A stretch of DNA of 64,000 nucleotides from Marchantia polymorpha subsp. ruderalis (taxonomy: Eukaryota; Streptophyta; Marchantiopsida; Marchantiales; Marchantiaceae), in contig AP031353.1 in NCBI GenBank assembly GCA_037833965.1, forward strand, positions 1,118,501 to 1,182,500, written 5' to 3'. Shown here in pieces: positions 24,743 to 36,525 of the stretch; the first letter of the stretch is position 1; each line of letters starts with the position of its first letter. Made by a program: the position numbers and the translations under genes. Under the pieces are notes generated by a model that had not been told where the DNA came from, did not search any database, and saw only the letters and a list, made by a program, of their open reading frames with translations.

Positions 24743-26440
24743 CTGTAGGGGAAATATCAGCTCCAAAGCGGCAGCATGCATTTCTCTACTTCTTCCACTG
24801 CTTGAGACCAGCATAGAAAGCAAAAGTGAGTAATCGAGTCGTACTTACTGCAAAGCAGAGTTGTTCCATGACTGGGTGAGAGGGAGATTGTTATTTGGAT
24901 CTCTTTATTGAGCACTTCATAGGATTTCATTTCTAAACAAGTTATCATGCTCACCCTGTAAAGTTGTTTGTTTGTAGATGGTGGGGAAGAGAAGAGATAC
25001 CACTGCTGACGAAGGACGTAATGGGTTTTGCACCGATCTGAAACACTGTGATATCTGTAATAGATACGAGTGTTCCATTCAAAATTTGCCTAAGAGGGTT
25101 CAAGCTTGATCCTGAAGTCGCACAGTGAGAGACACACATTACGGAAGTTGAGTTAATCTCTATGAGTCAGGTAGGTCGTACCCAACACAGTAGCTACTTT
25201 GATGTCCTAAATGTCCTTTTCAGGTGTGTAAAAGGCAGATACTGTCTTGGTTGTACATAGCACCGCTTTGTGTAGGCTCTTAGACAGCGCCTAGTTGAGA
25301 TCTTTTTACCTTGTGAAGACAGTCACAGCGAAGCAGAGCAAAAGCCTGTTTTTGGAATTAAATTCAAATCGCAGGAACCTAGCTCACTCAGTTTTTGTCG
25401 TAGAGAAATATAGGCGACAAGATACAGAAACATGCTTCTTTCGGAAATGGAAGAATTTCTGCCAGATCCATCTCATCCAGTCACGGATGGAGTTTTGTAT
25501 GTTGGACGTGACGCTCTTCATTCGGAACAGTTCATCCAAAATTTTTGCCATTCCTGAGTAAAATCCAAACATGAAAGCAAGAGTTGAATTAAGCTGTACA
25601 AGGTCGATGTAGTTGTAATTTAGTGGATCACCGATATGCTTTGAATTTGACAGACACAGCTTGTATGCTATCTTCTAGTGTTCACTACCTCACGGAATAT
25701 CGATGTTTAGCTTTGTTGTATTTTCTCGTTGCCTGTGTATTTTGCATACTTACTCTTTCGTTATTTTCTCCAATACAGGAGACTATGTTTATGATGTAGC
25801 TTTAGCTTTTTCTTCTATGATAGCCTTCAGTTTCCGTCTGTTATATGTTTCTGGAAGATAGTATAGTCTTTGCAACACTTCTGACTCTGAGTAGAAAGTC
25901 AGCAACAGAAGAGGATTAAGTCGGTATGTGATGTGGCATACATGAAAGGACGATTTAACATTTGTGATTCAATCGTGATAAGGTAGTGTACAATATCCAC
26001 AGTTAGTTTTTCCTAAGTAGTTTTATTTAGGCAAAGAATGTGCACTACATTATGGTTCGGGTTTTGATTGGGCTTTTAAAAAGTTTTTCTCTGTTTGTCA
26101 TTTTCACCCATTTTTTAATGGTTACTTTTCAATTTGTTCACTGTTCACAATTTGTGGATAGTATCTATATCGTTGTAAAAGAGGAAATAGAGAGGAATTT
26201 GCCTACCTTTCTGGTTGACCGTGTCGACGGACACAAAAAGTGTTAAGAAAATGTTGTCTATTGAAGAAAATTTCTTCCATAACCAAAAGAGACAGAATTG
26301 TTGAGCTACAAATGTACAAGTTTTAAACACATTTTTTCAAAGTTGCGTCCACCGTCAAATATTATTTTATATCTATGAAAACTAATCTTGAACTACTCGA
26401 TGAATCTTAGATTTTTAAAGATCTGATAGTTGACAAATTT
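24743..26440. other. Intergenic, no gene seen
   Basis: Several open frames of 60-90 codons exist on both strands, but none has recognisable motifs or codon texture. The stretch probably includes the 3' region of MED4 and its spacer. Confidence 0.3.
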
Positions 26441-26457
26441 TTACCTCAAAGGATCCC

Positions 26458-26592
26458 CATAGTTGTTCTCTCCTTTCTTCACGCCGTTCGTGGAGGAGGT
26501 GGCTTCGATGGTGTAAGTGAAAGGCACCCGTCCATATACACCATCCAGATTGCTGCGTCCTCGATCAGGAACATAACTTACGCGATTTGCTT
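26458..26592. repeat. Diverged single copy of the foldback family found at 47.6-48.5 kb
   Basis: The order ttgttctctcc, acgccgttcgtgg, gatggtgtaagtgaaagg, tacaccatcc, gctgcg, gatcaggaacataactta matches pieces of 47699-47840 and 48421-48482. The words gatggtgtaa and tacaccatc are reverse complements, forming the foldback. Confidence 0.6.
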
Positions 26593-27064
26593 CCGGATAA
26601 AGCGCTTTGAGAAAACATAGTTCTGTACTATCTCTGGAAAGGCAAGACGTAAGTTACATTGATATTTATTGATGTATTATAACCTCTTCTTTCTGGGGCA
26701 ACAATTTTCCTTTCGTTTATAGGGAAAATATTCTGTGTGTGAATTGTACTGTATGGACTTGTCTGGATCCCATAGAGTGATTTCAGACGAAGAGCAGAAT
26801 CGTAAGAAGTCCTCCTGTCACAACATAAGATTCGCTGTATCAAAGTTGGAAAGCACTTTCTTACTTGGCACCCGGGTGCGAGTGCGCGGGTCGCTCTCCG
26901 TTACGTAACTGAGTGGGGATATCTATATGTGAGGTGCCACTTGAAATAAGTTACTAAGTTAAAGGAACTGTTCGGCGTTTAGAGAGAGAGAGAGAGATAT
27001 GATAGAACCCCGCTTGCCTAATTGCTGTATTAGATATAATATATGTCTAAAATAGCAAATATAA

Positions 27065-27279
27065 CAAGTTGGTATATGTTACATTATTATCCTTCACGTA
27101 ACGCTAATTATCCCTCATCCTAGGTTAATCTCACCTTTTTAGCACTACTTCTCCCGCGAAGACTATATTTCCCATTTGGTCTTTCCTTGCATGGTATCGA
27201 CTAATCAAAGATCTCTCTCTTGAGGGTGAGGGATAATTAGCGTTAACTAGCCCTCCCCATGTCACATATACCAACTTGG
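27065..27279. repeat. 215-bp terminal-inverted-repeat element
   Basis: The left arm starts caagttggtatatgttaca and contains acgctaattatccctca. The right arm contains the complements tgagggataattagcgt and ends catataccaacttgg. Arms are about 55-65 bp around an interior of about 90 bp with no coding frame. This fits a non-autonomous MITE; no clear target duplication was found. Confidence 0.65.
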
Positions 27280-28203
27280 AGACAAGGAGGCATAGATAGG
27301 AACACTTGAGACTAACACCCTGGGAACAGAATTCAACCATAAGAGAGAACATTCACATGACTCATGAACTTGGAGACAACATCAAAACACGTGTGACCCA
27401 CGAGTCTTCAATCCTGGAAGTGGAGGGAGATTACACTGGGATCAAAGCCTAGTCGACGAGAACGCCAAAATTTTAATCAACATCTTGTCATGAAACGAAT
27501 GAAAAGAGTGCAGGCTGCGGCACCCGCTTTCTCTAAAGGTTCTCCGATTCTCCCGACAGCGTCATGCTTTCCCGTGCTCCTCTGCGCCAGCAATGTACTT
27601 CACCCCATCTCACTTCGAGCTCTCGTTCCTGTCGGCCGCAAATGGACAATCTGTCACGACTTGCACATGGACTCGCTAGTGGCTTCTGCTAGTCAGTGAA
27701 ATAGCTTCCACCATGAGCACCAAGGATCCATCCCTCTGCTGTCATCGCTTAAACCAGGGACACCTAACGCTAATCACAGAGAAGAAACCGAACATGCGTC
27801 GAACAAATTAGTCCATGTTGAGTTTTTGGATCTAAATTGATGGCCCGGCCACTGCAATTTCTTACAGTGCTCCAATCTCGAGAGCCATGAGTCTTTGCGT
27901 CCTTGATGCCTGGGTCCTGAACGAGGCGAAGGCAACAAAACCTTAGTTCAGGTCTGGTCCGCCGAGGTTTCTTCAGGATCTCCTTCACTCAGCGGACAGA
28001 AGTCAGAAGAAGTCGCGACTCTGGGGGCGTCTCGAGTTGCGGCGTCCTAATATACCTCGGGGATTTAACTGGAGCAGGATAAGCTCTTGCTGATTCGTTC
28101 GAACGAATTCCATATTCTCTGAACCCATTTTCAACTGCGCGTTTCCAAAGGTAGTCGACTTCGCAGTGAGTTCTTTTCCCGCCTCAGGCCTCTCGAGCAC
28201 CTT

Positions 28204-28677
28204 CTAGCGCGCCTCCTTTTCTTGCTTCTCGATCTCCGTCGCTTCGTCGAGAGTTCCTCTGAAGTACCAGCTGACGGCATAAAGAGTGAGCCCCGCTGCG
28301 ATGCCCAGCCCCCACACATTCGCGCCCCTGAGACTGTAAGATTTGGCCGCCGTCTTCAGTCGACCAAGCTCGTCAGGTTGCCCCGGGCTCGAAGCATTCG
28401 ACGACCTCCGAACTCCGGCGACAAAGCAGGCATCGCGCAACGGAGAAGGTAGAGGAAAGATCTGCTTCGCGAATCGTAGGGGAAACACATTGGCCGAAGC
28501 GAATGTTGAAACTGCGGACGATGAGAAGGCCGCACGAGAAAAGCTCGGAGTTATCACCGGCACAAAAGCAGCGGGTACAGACTTGTCGATCGAGCAGCCC
28601 GCGAGCTGAACATCCTGTTGAAGATGGAGACGTGTGGATTGTAGGCCGCTGAAATTTTCTTCGCTCGAATTGCCCAT
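28204..28677 (-). CDS. Small membrane protein, 157 aa, function unknown
   Basis: A single open frame on the minus strand sits in a local GC-rich island. An in-frame TGA lies seven codons before the ATG, so the start is fixed for an unspliced reading. The N-terminal half is rich in Ser, Ala, Phe and Arg with few acids (SRAAFSSSAVSTFASANVF, then RFAKQIFPLP), like an organelle-targeting region. Residues about 103-118 are basic (GRLKTAAKSYSLRG). A single hydrophobic span (VWGLGIAAGLTLYAVSWYF, 121-139) follows, then a charged tail EIEKQEKEAR. Residues 113-157 look the most conserved-like. This layout resembles tail-anchored or inner-membrane accessory proteins of mitochondria or plastids, which is inference. 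I do not recognise the family. Confidence 0.6.
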   Translation of the reverse strand: MGNSSEENFSGLQSTRLHLQQDVQLAGCSIDKSVPAAFVPVITPSFSRAAFSSSAVSTFASANVFPLRFAKQIFPLPSPLRDACFVAGVRRSSNASSPGQPDELGRLKTAAKSYSLRGANVWGLGIAAGLTLYAVSWYFRGTLDEATEIEKQEKEAR

Positions 28678-29337
28678 GTCGATTATCTTCTTCGATCCTC
28701 AGCTGCAGGATAGAAACACTGATCGGCGAATTTGGTTGTCGAATACTTCTCCCGTCGGGGCGGCCATCTCTAGATCTTCTGTAATGCCAGCACACAGCGA
28801 GGAAGAAGTGGCACCTGGCAGCATCCTGTGATGACATGCAAGCAGCACATGTCCAATCCAGAGCTGAGTAGGCGGTGCTACCTTGTCTAGTTGACCTTCT
28901 ATAACAGGGATCCAAGCAAGAGAAGAAATCTGGGCAAGTGGATAAAACAAAATGTGGTAAGATCCTATGAAACGAGGCGCTTCATCAAATAGTATCACAA
29001 TGTAATATCTAACATTTCCTAACTAAAACCAGTCCAATCACATTGAAATCAAAGTGAAATCAAATTAAACATCTAGATTAGAATATGTTACTTAAAAAAA
29101 AGAACGAATGTCATTTGAAAATGAAATAAATATATTTATGATACTAACAAATGTTCTATTTTTTTAAAAGTTTTGATGATGCTAAAGTAAAATTAAGCTA
29201 ATGCTATATCTAAAAGATATATTTAATAAACTATTATACATATAGAGAATATATATAAATTATATTTGTTGATGATAAAGTAATAATGTTACTTACTTGA
29301 CATATATCATATATGTCTTCAATATATAATATATGAA

Positions 29338-29425
29338 ATTATTTACTTGATGAGACTCCGTTGGAAACTAAATTGTTTCATGGGACCATCAAATTTAGCT
29401 TTATCCGATAGAATTTCATCAACAG
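29338..29425 (+). repeat. TTACTTGATG-family element fragment
   Basis: It reads atttacttgatgagactcc, then gttggaaactaaattgttt, and later tttagctttatccgatag. It shares this order with 29951-30040 and its first part with the end of the complete element at 42499-42712. Confidence 0.6.
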
Positions 29426-29950
29426 TACATGGTCTCAGAGTTCTTAAATGTGTTCTTATATTGTGAACTTATGCGACATGTCGAATCTTCAGTGTTGGGC
29501 CAATTTCAACCAATTTCTCCCAATTTCTCCAACATTTGCTCTCGAAAAACATCACAAGTGGCGTGGCCTGGTACCTGGCAAGTTGCGACTTAATGATCTA
29601 GGGCGTCATAATTCTCTATTCCATGGAACTGCTATGGCAAATTCTAAGATTTTGTTTCCGGATAGGTAGTACCTTCAATCTGCTCGTGTGGGTGTTTCAA
29701 ATCACTCCAGTCTATCCACTTTACTTATTTCAATAATATTATCTTGCTGCGTAAAACTAGCCATATTTTCAATATGAATGATGTTGTATATTATGATTGT
29801 GTTATGTGCATGTATCTACTCAATTAAAAATTAAATCTCAAAATAATATCTCAAAATTGAACATTGAGTTGACATACCGAATATTACATAAGTAAACATT
29901 AAACGTAACAGTATGTTACAATATAAATCGCAGACATGACATAGGTTAGA

Positions 29951-30040
29951 GGTATTTACTTGATGGGTGCTCGTCGGAACCTAAATTGTTTACTCTAACA
30001 CTTTATGTTTAGTTTTACCCGAAAGTACCCCACCGGATGT
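29951..30040 (+). repeat. TTACTTGATG-family element fragment
   Basis: It reads tatttacttgatgggtgctc, gtcggaacctaaattgttt, then tttagttttacccgaaag, in the same order and orientation as 29338-29425. Divergence between the two argues for separate insertions or an old duplication. Confidence 0.6.
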
Positions 30041-31662
30041 GGAAGTCCAAGTATTGAACCTTAAATACAAGTTTTAAATTTTGATTTTCAAAAATTAATT
30101 TCACTCGATTACATATCTTAACAATTTATTATTATGTACGTTTTTTATTATGTTTTGCAATAAAACTTTTTATTGTGACTTACTTTTGTATAAAAGAACT
30201 GTATATCATATCATAATGTTTGATGTGACATTCAAGGATGTTGTGATGTATGTTTACACATGTTCACGTTTGTGTAATTTTTCTGTATATATACGATTAG
30301 CATTATTATTCTTTCTCACATGTGAATTAAAAAATTAGTAATATTTAATGAGATGATGATGAACATTTTTAGATTGAATATCATGTGAATGACATGATAA
30401 TATGATAAAGATTAGTTATTACAGTGAGATAATTAAATTTGTGTGAAGAGCAAATTTGTTGTAGATGCCATGATTTTTATAAATTTATGAGTATTGATAG
30501 GAATCTCAATATAATGAGTATGTTATATTTTTGATTTTTTATTCATATACAAATGTATAATTATCTTCATTTTTAATTTTAAAGAAAGAATTTTTAAATA
30601 ATTTAGTCTAAATATTTAGATTCTTTTTGTATGTAATAAAGTTACTATTACTGAAAATGATACATGTTCATGGATCTTGAATTGATACTAGATTAGAATT
30701 TTTTGGACTTGTACTTTTTAGTTTTATAACAATTCAATGATTTTGAATCTCAACATTTATCTTATCTCTATAATAAGATTTTATGCTAATGTAATTCATC
30801 CATTAGATACATGTTATGATCTATATTTCACTATAGAAATAGATATTATATTTAGGTAAATTGAAAATTTTAAACTTTTGCATATTATATTCTTTTCTAT
30901 ATACTTAATATGCACATATGATCATGTGTACTTCTAGGGTGATTATACATTTTTTTACGAAAATTGAATACTATAAATTACACTAGTTAATGCAATCCAT
31001 GCATAATAATAAGATGAAATACAAACATATTGAGAAAATAAATCTAAGTAATTTTAAGACGTACATGCAACTAAATGTATTTCTCAATGAGTGTTGAGCA
31101 TTTCGAGGGGTTATCTCTTATGGCGTCATGTTTCTTTTCTCTTTGCTATGTTATTTGGTTCCTCAAGAAAACAATAAGGTGAGATGCAAGCAGAAATTAG
31201 AACTTGCTACCTTATCTTCTTGTTTGATAGGTGACAGCTTTATGCACATAGATGCGTGTATTAGCCAAGTTACACAACCGTATAAAGCTAAACCACCAGC
31301 ATTCCCTCCATGAAATTTGGCCGATGGGAGCAACGCATCCACCAAGAAAAGAGCAGTTGAAAAAGGGACAAAATTGGTCCTGAATTGTCTTTACCATCCT
31401 TATTGTGTACAATGTGTTTTTGGTATCACCCTAAACTTATGACGCATCACTGGAAAACAGGGTGGCGTAATCATCGTCTCACGAGTCCGCGGAGCTGGGG
31501 CGAAATTCACCTTCGCCACAGGTTCAGCTGTCCGGAAAATGCTGTGAGCAAGCTCGTCAGAAGGATCATATTACACTGCCCGTGAACATCTACATTTCCA
31601 TATGCACAAGTTGGTTGACTCCCAATGTCCTAAATCTCTAGAGCAGAGAAAAACTGAGAAAA

Positions 31663-33734
31663 TCAGAGCTTCCGGAGAGCTGACAGAATGTCCGATAGAG
31701 CCACGAGTCCTCGTAATGAACCGTCCTCGTCTGTGACCCAAAGACGATGAATCCGGTGCTCCACGGCTTTCGTGATGACCTCTCCCAAGGTCGTGGTGAA
31801 TTTACAAGTTACAGGTGGTCGGCAGCTCGCGGACTCAGGACCAGCTGCTGCCCCGGCTCCAAAATTCTGCGAAGTCCAGACCTTGCGGGCCCAATCCATG
31901 ACAGTGATGGATGACCACGTCCCCAAGGCTTCAGCGCTGCATCCTCGCAGGTCACTGGCGGAGAATGTTCCCAAAAGCTTCCTGCCTTGGCCCTGTTTCC
32001 AGTCAAGCTCACAGATCAGTACCCGCATTGTGTCAACAGAACAACATCATCAATCCATCACCCATTCAAAAACCACTCTTCAGACATCTCCTTCGTTCTG
32101 GGTGATCGAGTTTCCTAATTCCTTGCCAAAAAAAAATTAGACGTGGACAGTTATTTATGTCGTTTTCCTTGATTAGAAAAAAAACCCAGACATTAACCGA
32201 CACCGTTTCTCGTGCTCCATACATGCCAATTATATTGTCTATGTGAGACAATTGTGCTCTACTTGAATGAGCAGGAGTTTGCGAGACTCTCACCATGGAC
32301 AGACAATCCATGTAATAACGGACGCCCTACACTTGCATTGAGGATTCCACATAACAGATCAGTATCGTGAACCAACTGCTGAGGATGAAACGAACAAACT
32401 AAACCAAACCAAAAGAAAGTCAGCCTCTATTAAGCCCTACTGCCTTTGAAGATTATGCCTCACGTATAAGCCATGAATGTTAGATCCAAGGTCAGCTGCA
32501 TGACTTACATTGATGAACATCGGCTCCTTGTCAATGTCTGGTACAGCCTCTACAATGGCAACTGCAGGCAGGGCGGTGTTTGCCATGCACTTCAAGGCAG
32601 TCATCACGGCCATCGTATGAGGAACGGCGAACACACTCTGGCGAACGGCCCCAATGTCAGAGACAGTCTGCTTCAGCACGCTGTTCATCGCGTCAGCATG
32701 ATCGTGAATGAATTGGATAACATCGGTCTGTGTCAACATATGGTAACCTGAGGAGGATTCCGTCAACTCCACCCCGTGTGTATCCGACTGGCTTTCGAAA
32801 GGAACCAGAACACGATGAACTCCTTTGCTCATTGGCTCAATCGAATCATAAATTCTGCACTTCCACAAAAGAACAACATTCAGAATAGATCAGTATTGTA
32901 CTTCCGCAACATTGTCATACATGGTGAAATATTTACGTATTTATGAACTCGAGCAGTCAAAGTTCTCGACCAGCTCGTGAGTTGACGTGATCGACGTCCT
33001 CTTTGTCCAGGTCTGATCGGGCATTGTGATACGGTCTTCCTCACAGGACATGTATTCCAAGACCAATGGGAAGCCCCAGCTTTCCTTCCGGAGAAATGCT
33101 TCACGAGAGATCTTCAACAGATGCTGATTAAGTTTTTACTTGCAAGCAATGCCACTCTATAGATCCCTCAATGTCAATCGAAAAATGCAAATTCAATGGA
33201 CCAACTGTTCGGGACGTGGTATAGAGTCCTTCTTGGGCTACGATGACATGGAAGCGGAAAACATAGCAATGTGGCTGGAAGAACAAGAGAATTACAGGCG
33301 CTCTTGGTGAGAAAAATGGAGTCCGAGGTTGACAAGGATACTTACGAGGTGGTGGGGCTGATCGTCCACAAGTTGAGGCCCTCCAGGGAGTGGCCTATGA
33401 TGCTCGAGACGGGGGCATTCAGCTGAGCGTCGTCTTCAACGACGTGAACGAGTATGTCCAAAACGCTAACGAGACCAATGTAGTGCTTGCGCACTGTCCC
33501 CGTTGCCTTGTCTGCCTCGAGGATCTGTGATCCTCCCGCCCCAATCCACTGACCAGGAGGTGCAGCCACCGCCACGGCCAAAATGTCATGAGCCTGCATC
33601 GTATTGAGCGTGTCCCTCACGCTGGCGTTGAAAGGAACTTCAATCAAACGCCTCTTGTTCTTCATAATCTGACTTATGGTGGACGATTTCAGCAGGTTCA
33701 CTGCCTGATCCACGCTCCCTACATCTTCCTGCAT
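31663..33734 (-). CDS. CBS-domain protein, SNF4/PV42-like (three exons, 359 aa)
   Basis: Exons in reading order are 33734-33346, 32854-32509 and 32007-31663. Donors are GTAAGT and the split serine TC|A restores frame; the sum is 1080 bases. CBS domains pair to bind adenine nucleotides. In the plant SNF4/PV42 group they resemble the gamma subunit of SnRK1/AMPK kinases, so a nuclear or cytosolic energy-sensing partner role is likely by family. Four CBS-like blocks are seen: residues about 18-100 (MKNKRRLIEVPFNASVRDTL, YIGLVSVLDILVHV), 135-180 (HRVLVPF, YHMLTQTDVIQFIHDH), 190-275 (SVFAVPHTMAVMTALKCM, LLGTFSASDLRGC) and 300-357 (LGEVITKAVEHRIHRLWV, LRGLVALSDILSAL). I start at the ATG at 33734; the upstream codons have no earlier ATG. 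The acceptor at 32008-32009 (ctgtgag) is weak but fits frame and family. Confidence 0.85.
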
Positions 33735-34600
33735 TGTTCTTCTTCTCTTCACAATTCGACGCCGCAGCTCGTTCTCAACAACCGCCTAAAACCCTCCCTG
33801 AACACAGTTCATCACAAACATCAAACTCTGATCGAGCGATGACGAGATGAGCGATCTCGGACTTGCAAACAAGACCAAAATCAAAATCTCAGAATTCTCA
33901 CGCAAAGCTCCGAACTTAGCATCAAATTTATCGTCAACATTAAAGTCAAAGTAGCATTCCTCTCGACACGTTCTCTCGACCCTCATCAGCTCTATGACTC
34001 TGTCATGGGTTGAGGTACCTACAAGCGTCTAGCTCGATCAGAAACAGACAAGAGAAAGCTAAGAGCTCCGACAGTCAAACGGCGAGCTCGAGATCAAATC
34101 AGGGTGTATAAAATTCCTCGACCGCCTCTAGCGATTTATCCGCCGAGACGAGGACACTGTAAATGGAAAGATCGAAGCCCGACCAAAAAGGAGAGAGGAA
34201 GCTTTAAGAAAAGGCAGAGGATCAGAGCGCACGGCACTGCGGAAGCTGAGTACAAATTGTCGGAAATCGAATGCTGATTGCAAGACTCGAGGAGGACAGA
34301 GAGTGGAGATGAAGCGGAGGGGAAGTAGCGCAGCGAAGATCCACGAAGCGCTGGAAGCGGGAGAACTTCGGCTGACGAGGCTGAGCCTACGCGGACTCAG
34401 CACGTCGCACTCAGCTCGCCACCTTGCAACTTGCGGAGTCGCCACGTACTCACGTCGGAAACTCATAACTGATCGAGTTTCGCCGTACCCTGACGATGAG
34501 TGTCGGTTCAAGCTGACGGCGAAACTTAACTTTGCAGCCGGTGATCCAGCAGCCCAAGCCAATGCTCAGATAATACTTTAACGATGGACCTAATTCAGAT
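33735..34600 (-). promoter_or_regulatory. GC-rich 5' region of the CBS gene
   Basis: A GC-enriched stretch lies directly upstream of the CBS start. It probably holds the promoter and leader, as at the other genes here. A 144-codon minus-strand frame inside (34128-34562) is Ser/Arg-rich without family features and is treated as incidental. Confidence 0.35.
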
Positions 34601-36525
34601 TCGCGCCTGCCCCGAGTCATCACCTCGTTCGTCGATTGAGAAGATGACAAATTTGACATCTCCTAGATGATAACAAAACCAGCAACTTGCCGTGAAGAAT
34701 CTTTGACCTTGCTGAGTACTCAGAGTCTTTGTATCGTATCAATCAGTCGTATCTTATCTGTATCTTCAATCATAAAAATTGTGCGATTTCATATCCGAAA
34801 ATATTATGCTCGGGACAAGGTTTATTTCAACAATTGAAAGTTGAGATACACGTTCCTATAAAGTATACATGAGTTTAAAAATCAACAACTTGTGCTAATT
34901 ACTCTACAATATATCAAGAAAAGTTTACAAAGTACAAGAGTATATTGTATTTGAACCGGGATATTCTAACTCACTTGGTAACACAATTGACAGGTTCGAA
35001 CCAGATTCTTCGTTGTGGTCTTGTCTGCGTAAACTGTGAAGGTAAGCTATTGGCAAGGGACCAGGATCACTCCAAGTAAAACACTGTATGTGAATATAGC
35101 TCTTCGAAGGAGCACGAGGAAAACTAAAACCTAAACACGATATCTATACAGGATAAAATTCGCTATGCTATTACTAAGAAGCTATCACTAATTTCATAAG
35201 TGGATTCTTTCTCTGACTTTAGAAAAAATTTTAAATTTCAATTTTCTTTTTTGTACATTGGTGTGATTTCACTGAAAAGTTATGCAATCAAAGCATGTTG
35301 ATGCAATTAGATATTGATATAAACAAATGTGTTCATTGTTGAAAATTTAATCATGAGATGTTAAGTATTATTTTGATAAATTATCTTCAGAAAATGATGA
35401 TATTATTTCTTAACAAGAGATTTTTCCAAGCACAACATTTAAGGTGAATTGAATTTTTATATTTAAGCGAACAAATGATGAAAATAATATCTAATAACAT
35501 GTGCAGTTCAAGTTATACTCAAGATGTGAAAATTGTACTTTATTTGAAGGCTAATTATGGCCAATATTTAGATGAGATAAATAGGTATGATAGAATATGT
35601 GTTCACATTCCAAGGTTAATGCATATGTTGATCATCCATGTTGCAAAAGTGTGTGGTCTAGTTCATCTCGTAATTATCCTGCGTAAAGTAGTGCAGGATG
35701 CAATTTCGTTTAACAGTTTTGTGATAGAAATGAGGTTAGCCCATTGTATTGTGAATTTTCACTGGGACAGTCCCGTAAATACTTTGTACACATGTTTTGT
35801 AGAGATGAATTGATTTTAAGTTTCAACATTGAAGAAACAAATGATATTGTTGATAGCTTTCACGAAATTATTTCTATAGAATTTTTTCAAGACATCAAAT
35901 CACATGTAAATTTACACTGTCCAAATATCTGTCACTCCTTGGAAATACTTCACACTATGAATATTGATATTACACTCTTTATTTAATTGAAAAATTACAA
36001 TATCATTAGATAAGAATAAATAATTTACTTACTCAATAGACTAGTTCTATGATCATGCTTCTAGTTTCAAGCATGATTTGTATTGTTACCCTCATAATTG
36101 AACATGCACAAGAAAAAGAATGAGGATTTTCATAATTGCGTTTCTTGTCAAACAATCTTAAGTACATGTTATCATAAATACTTCTTTTCAATTGTTATTG
36201 CATGGAAATGAAAACAAAATTGACACCTTAAGAAAATGCTAATCGATAATAACAACGGAAATGTCAAAAGGAGTCAGGTTTCAGTGACAGATGAAATTCA
36301 TAAACTATGATTGAGAGAAGTACACAATCGAACCCTGCACAAATAAACATGTGAACATATGCTTATTCAAAACACATGTGGCAGATAATATTGTTTAACC
36401 CCTTGATTTCATTGTTCTTACCGCTTGAGCTTTGTTAAGATGACGATCGTTAAGGATGAAACAATTTCTCGATCATAAGATCCATGTAATGTATGCGAAA
36501 AAGCATGAGAATACAAAGCCATCAA
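34601..36525. other. AT-rich spacer, no gene seen
   Basis: The longest frame is 112 codons (35475-35813) and has no recognisable motif. Composition is AT-rich and typical of the spacers in this window. Confidence 0.4.

Larger units (their letters stand above)
28999..31660. other. AT-rich intergenic stretch with two inverted-repeat-family fragments
   Basis: No gene is recognised. Two same-orientation fragments of the TTACTTGATG family lie at 29338-29425 and 29951-30040 (see those entries). The rest is simple AT-rich DNA. Confidence 0.5.

Noticed and set aside
32880..33104. Minus-strand frame between the first two CBS exons, considered as an extra exon
   Set aside because: Direct joining of 33346 to 32854 restores frame (TC|A) and family order, and the intervening frame has no CBS features.
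34128..34562. 144-codon minus-strand frame upstream of the CBS gene
   Set aside because: Low-complexity Ser/Arg composition in the GC-rich leader region and no recognisable domain.
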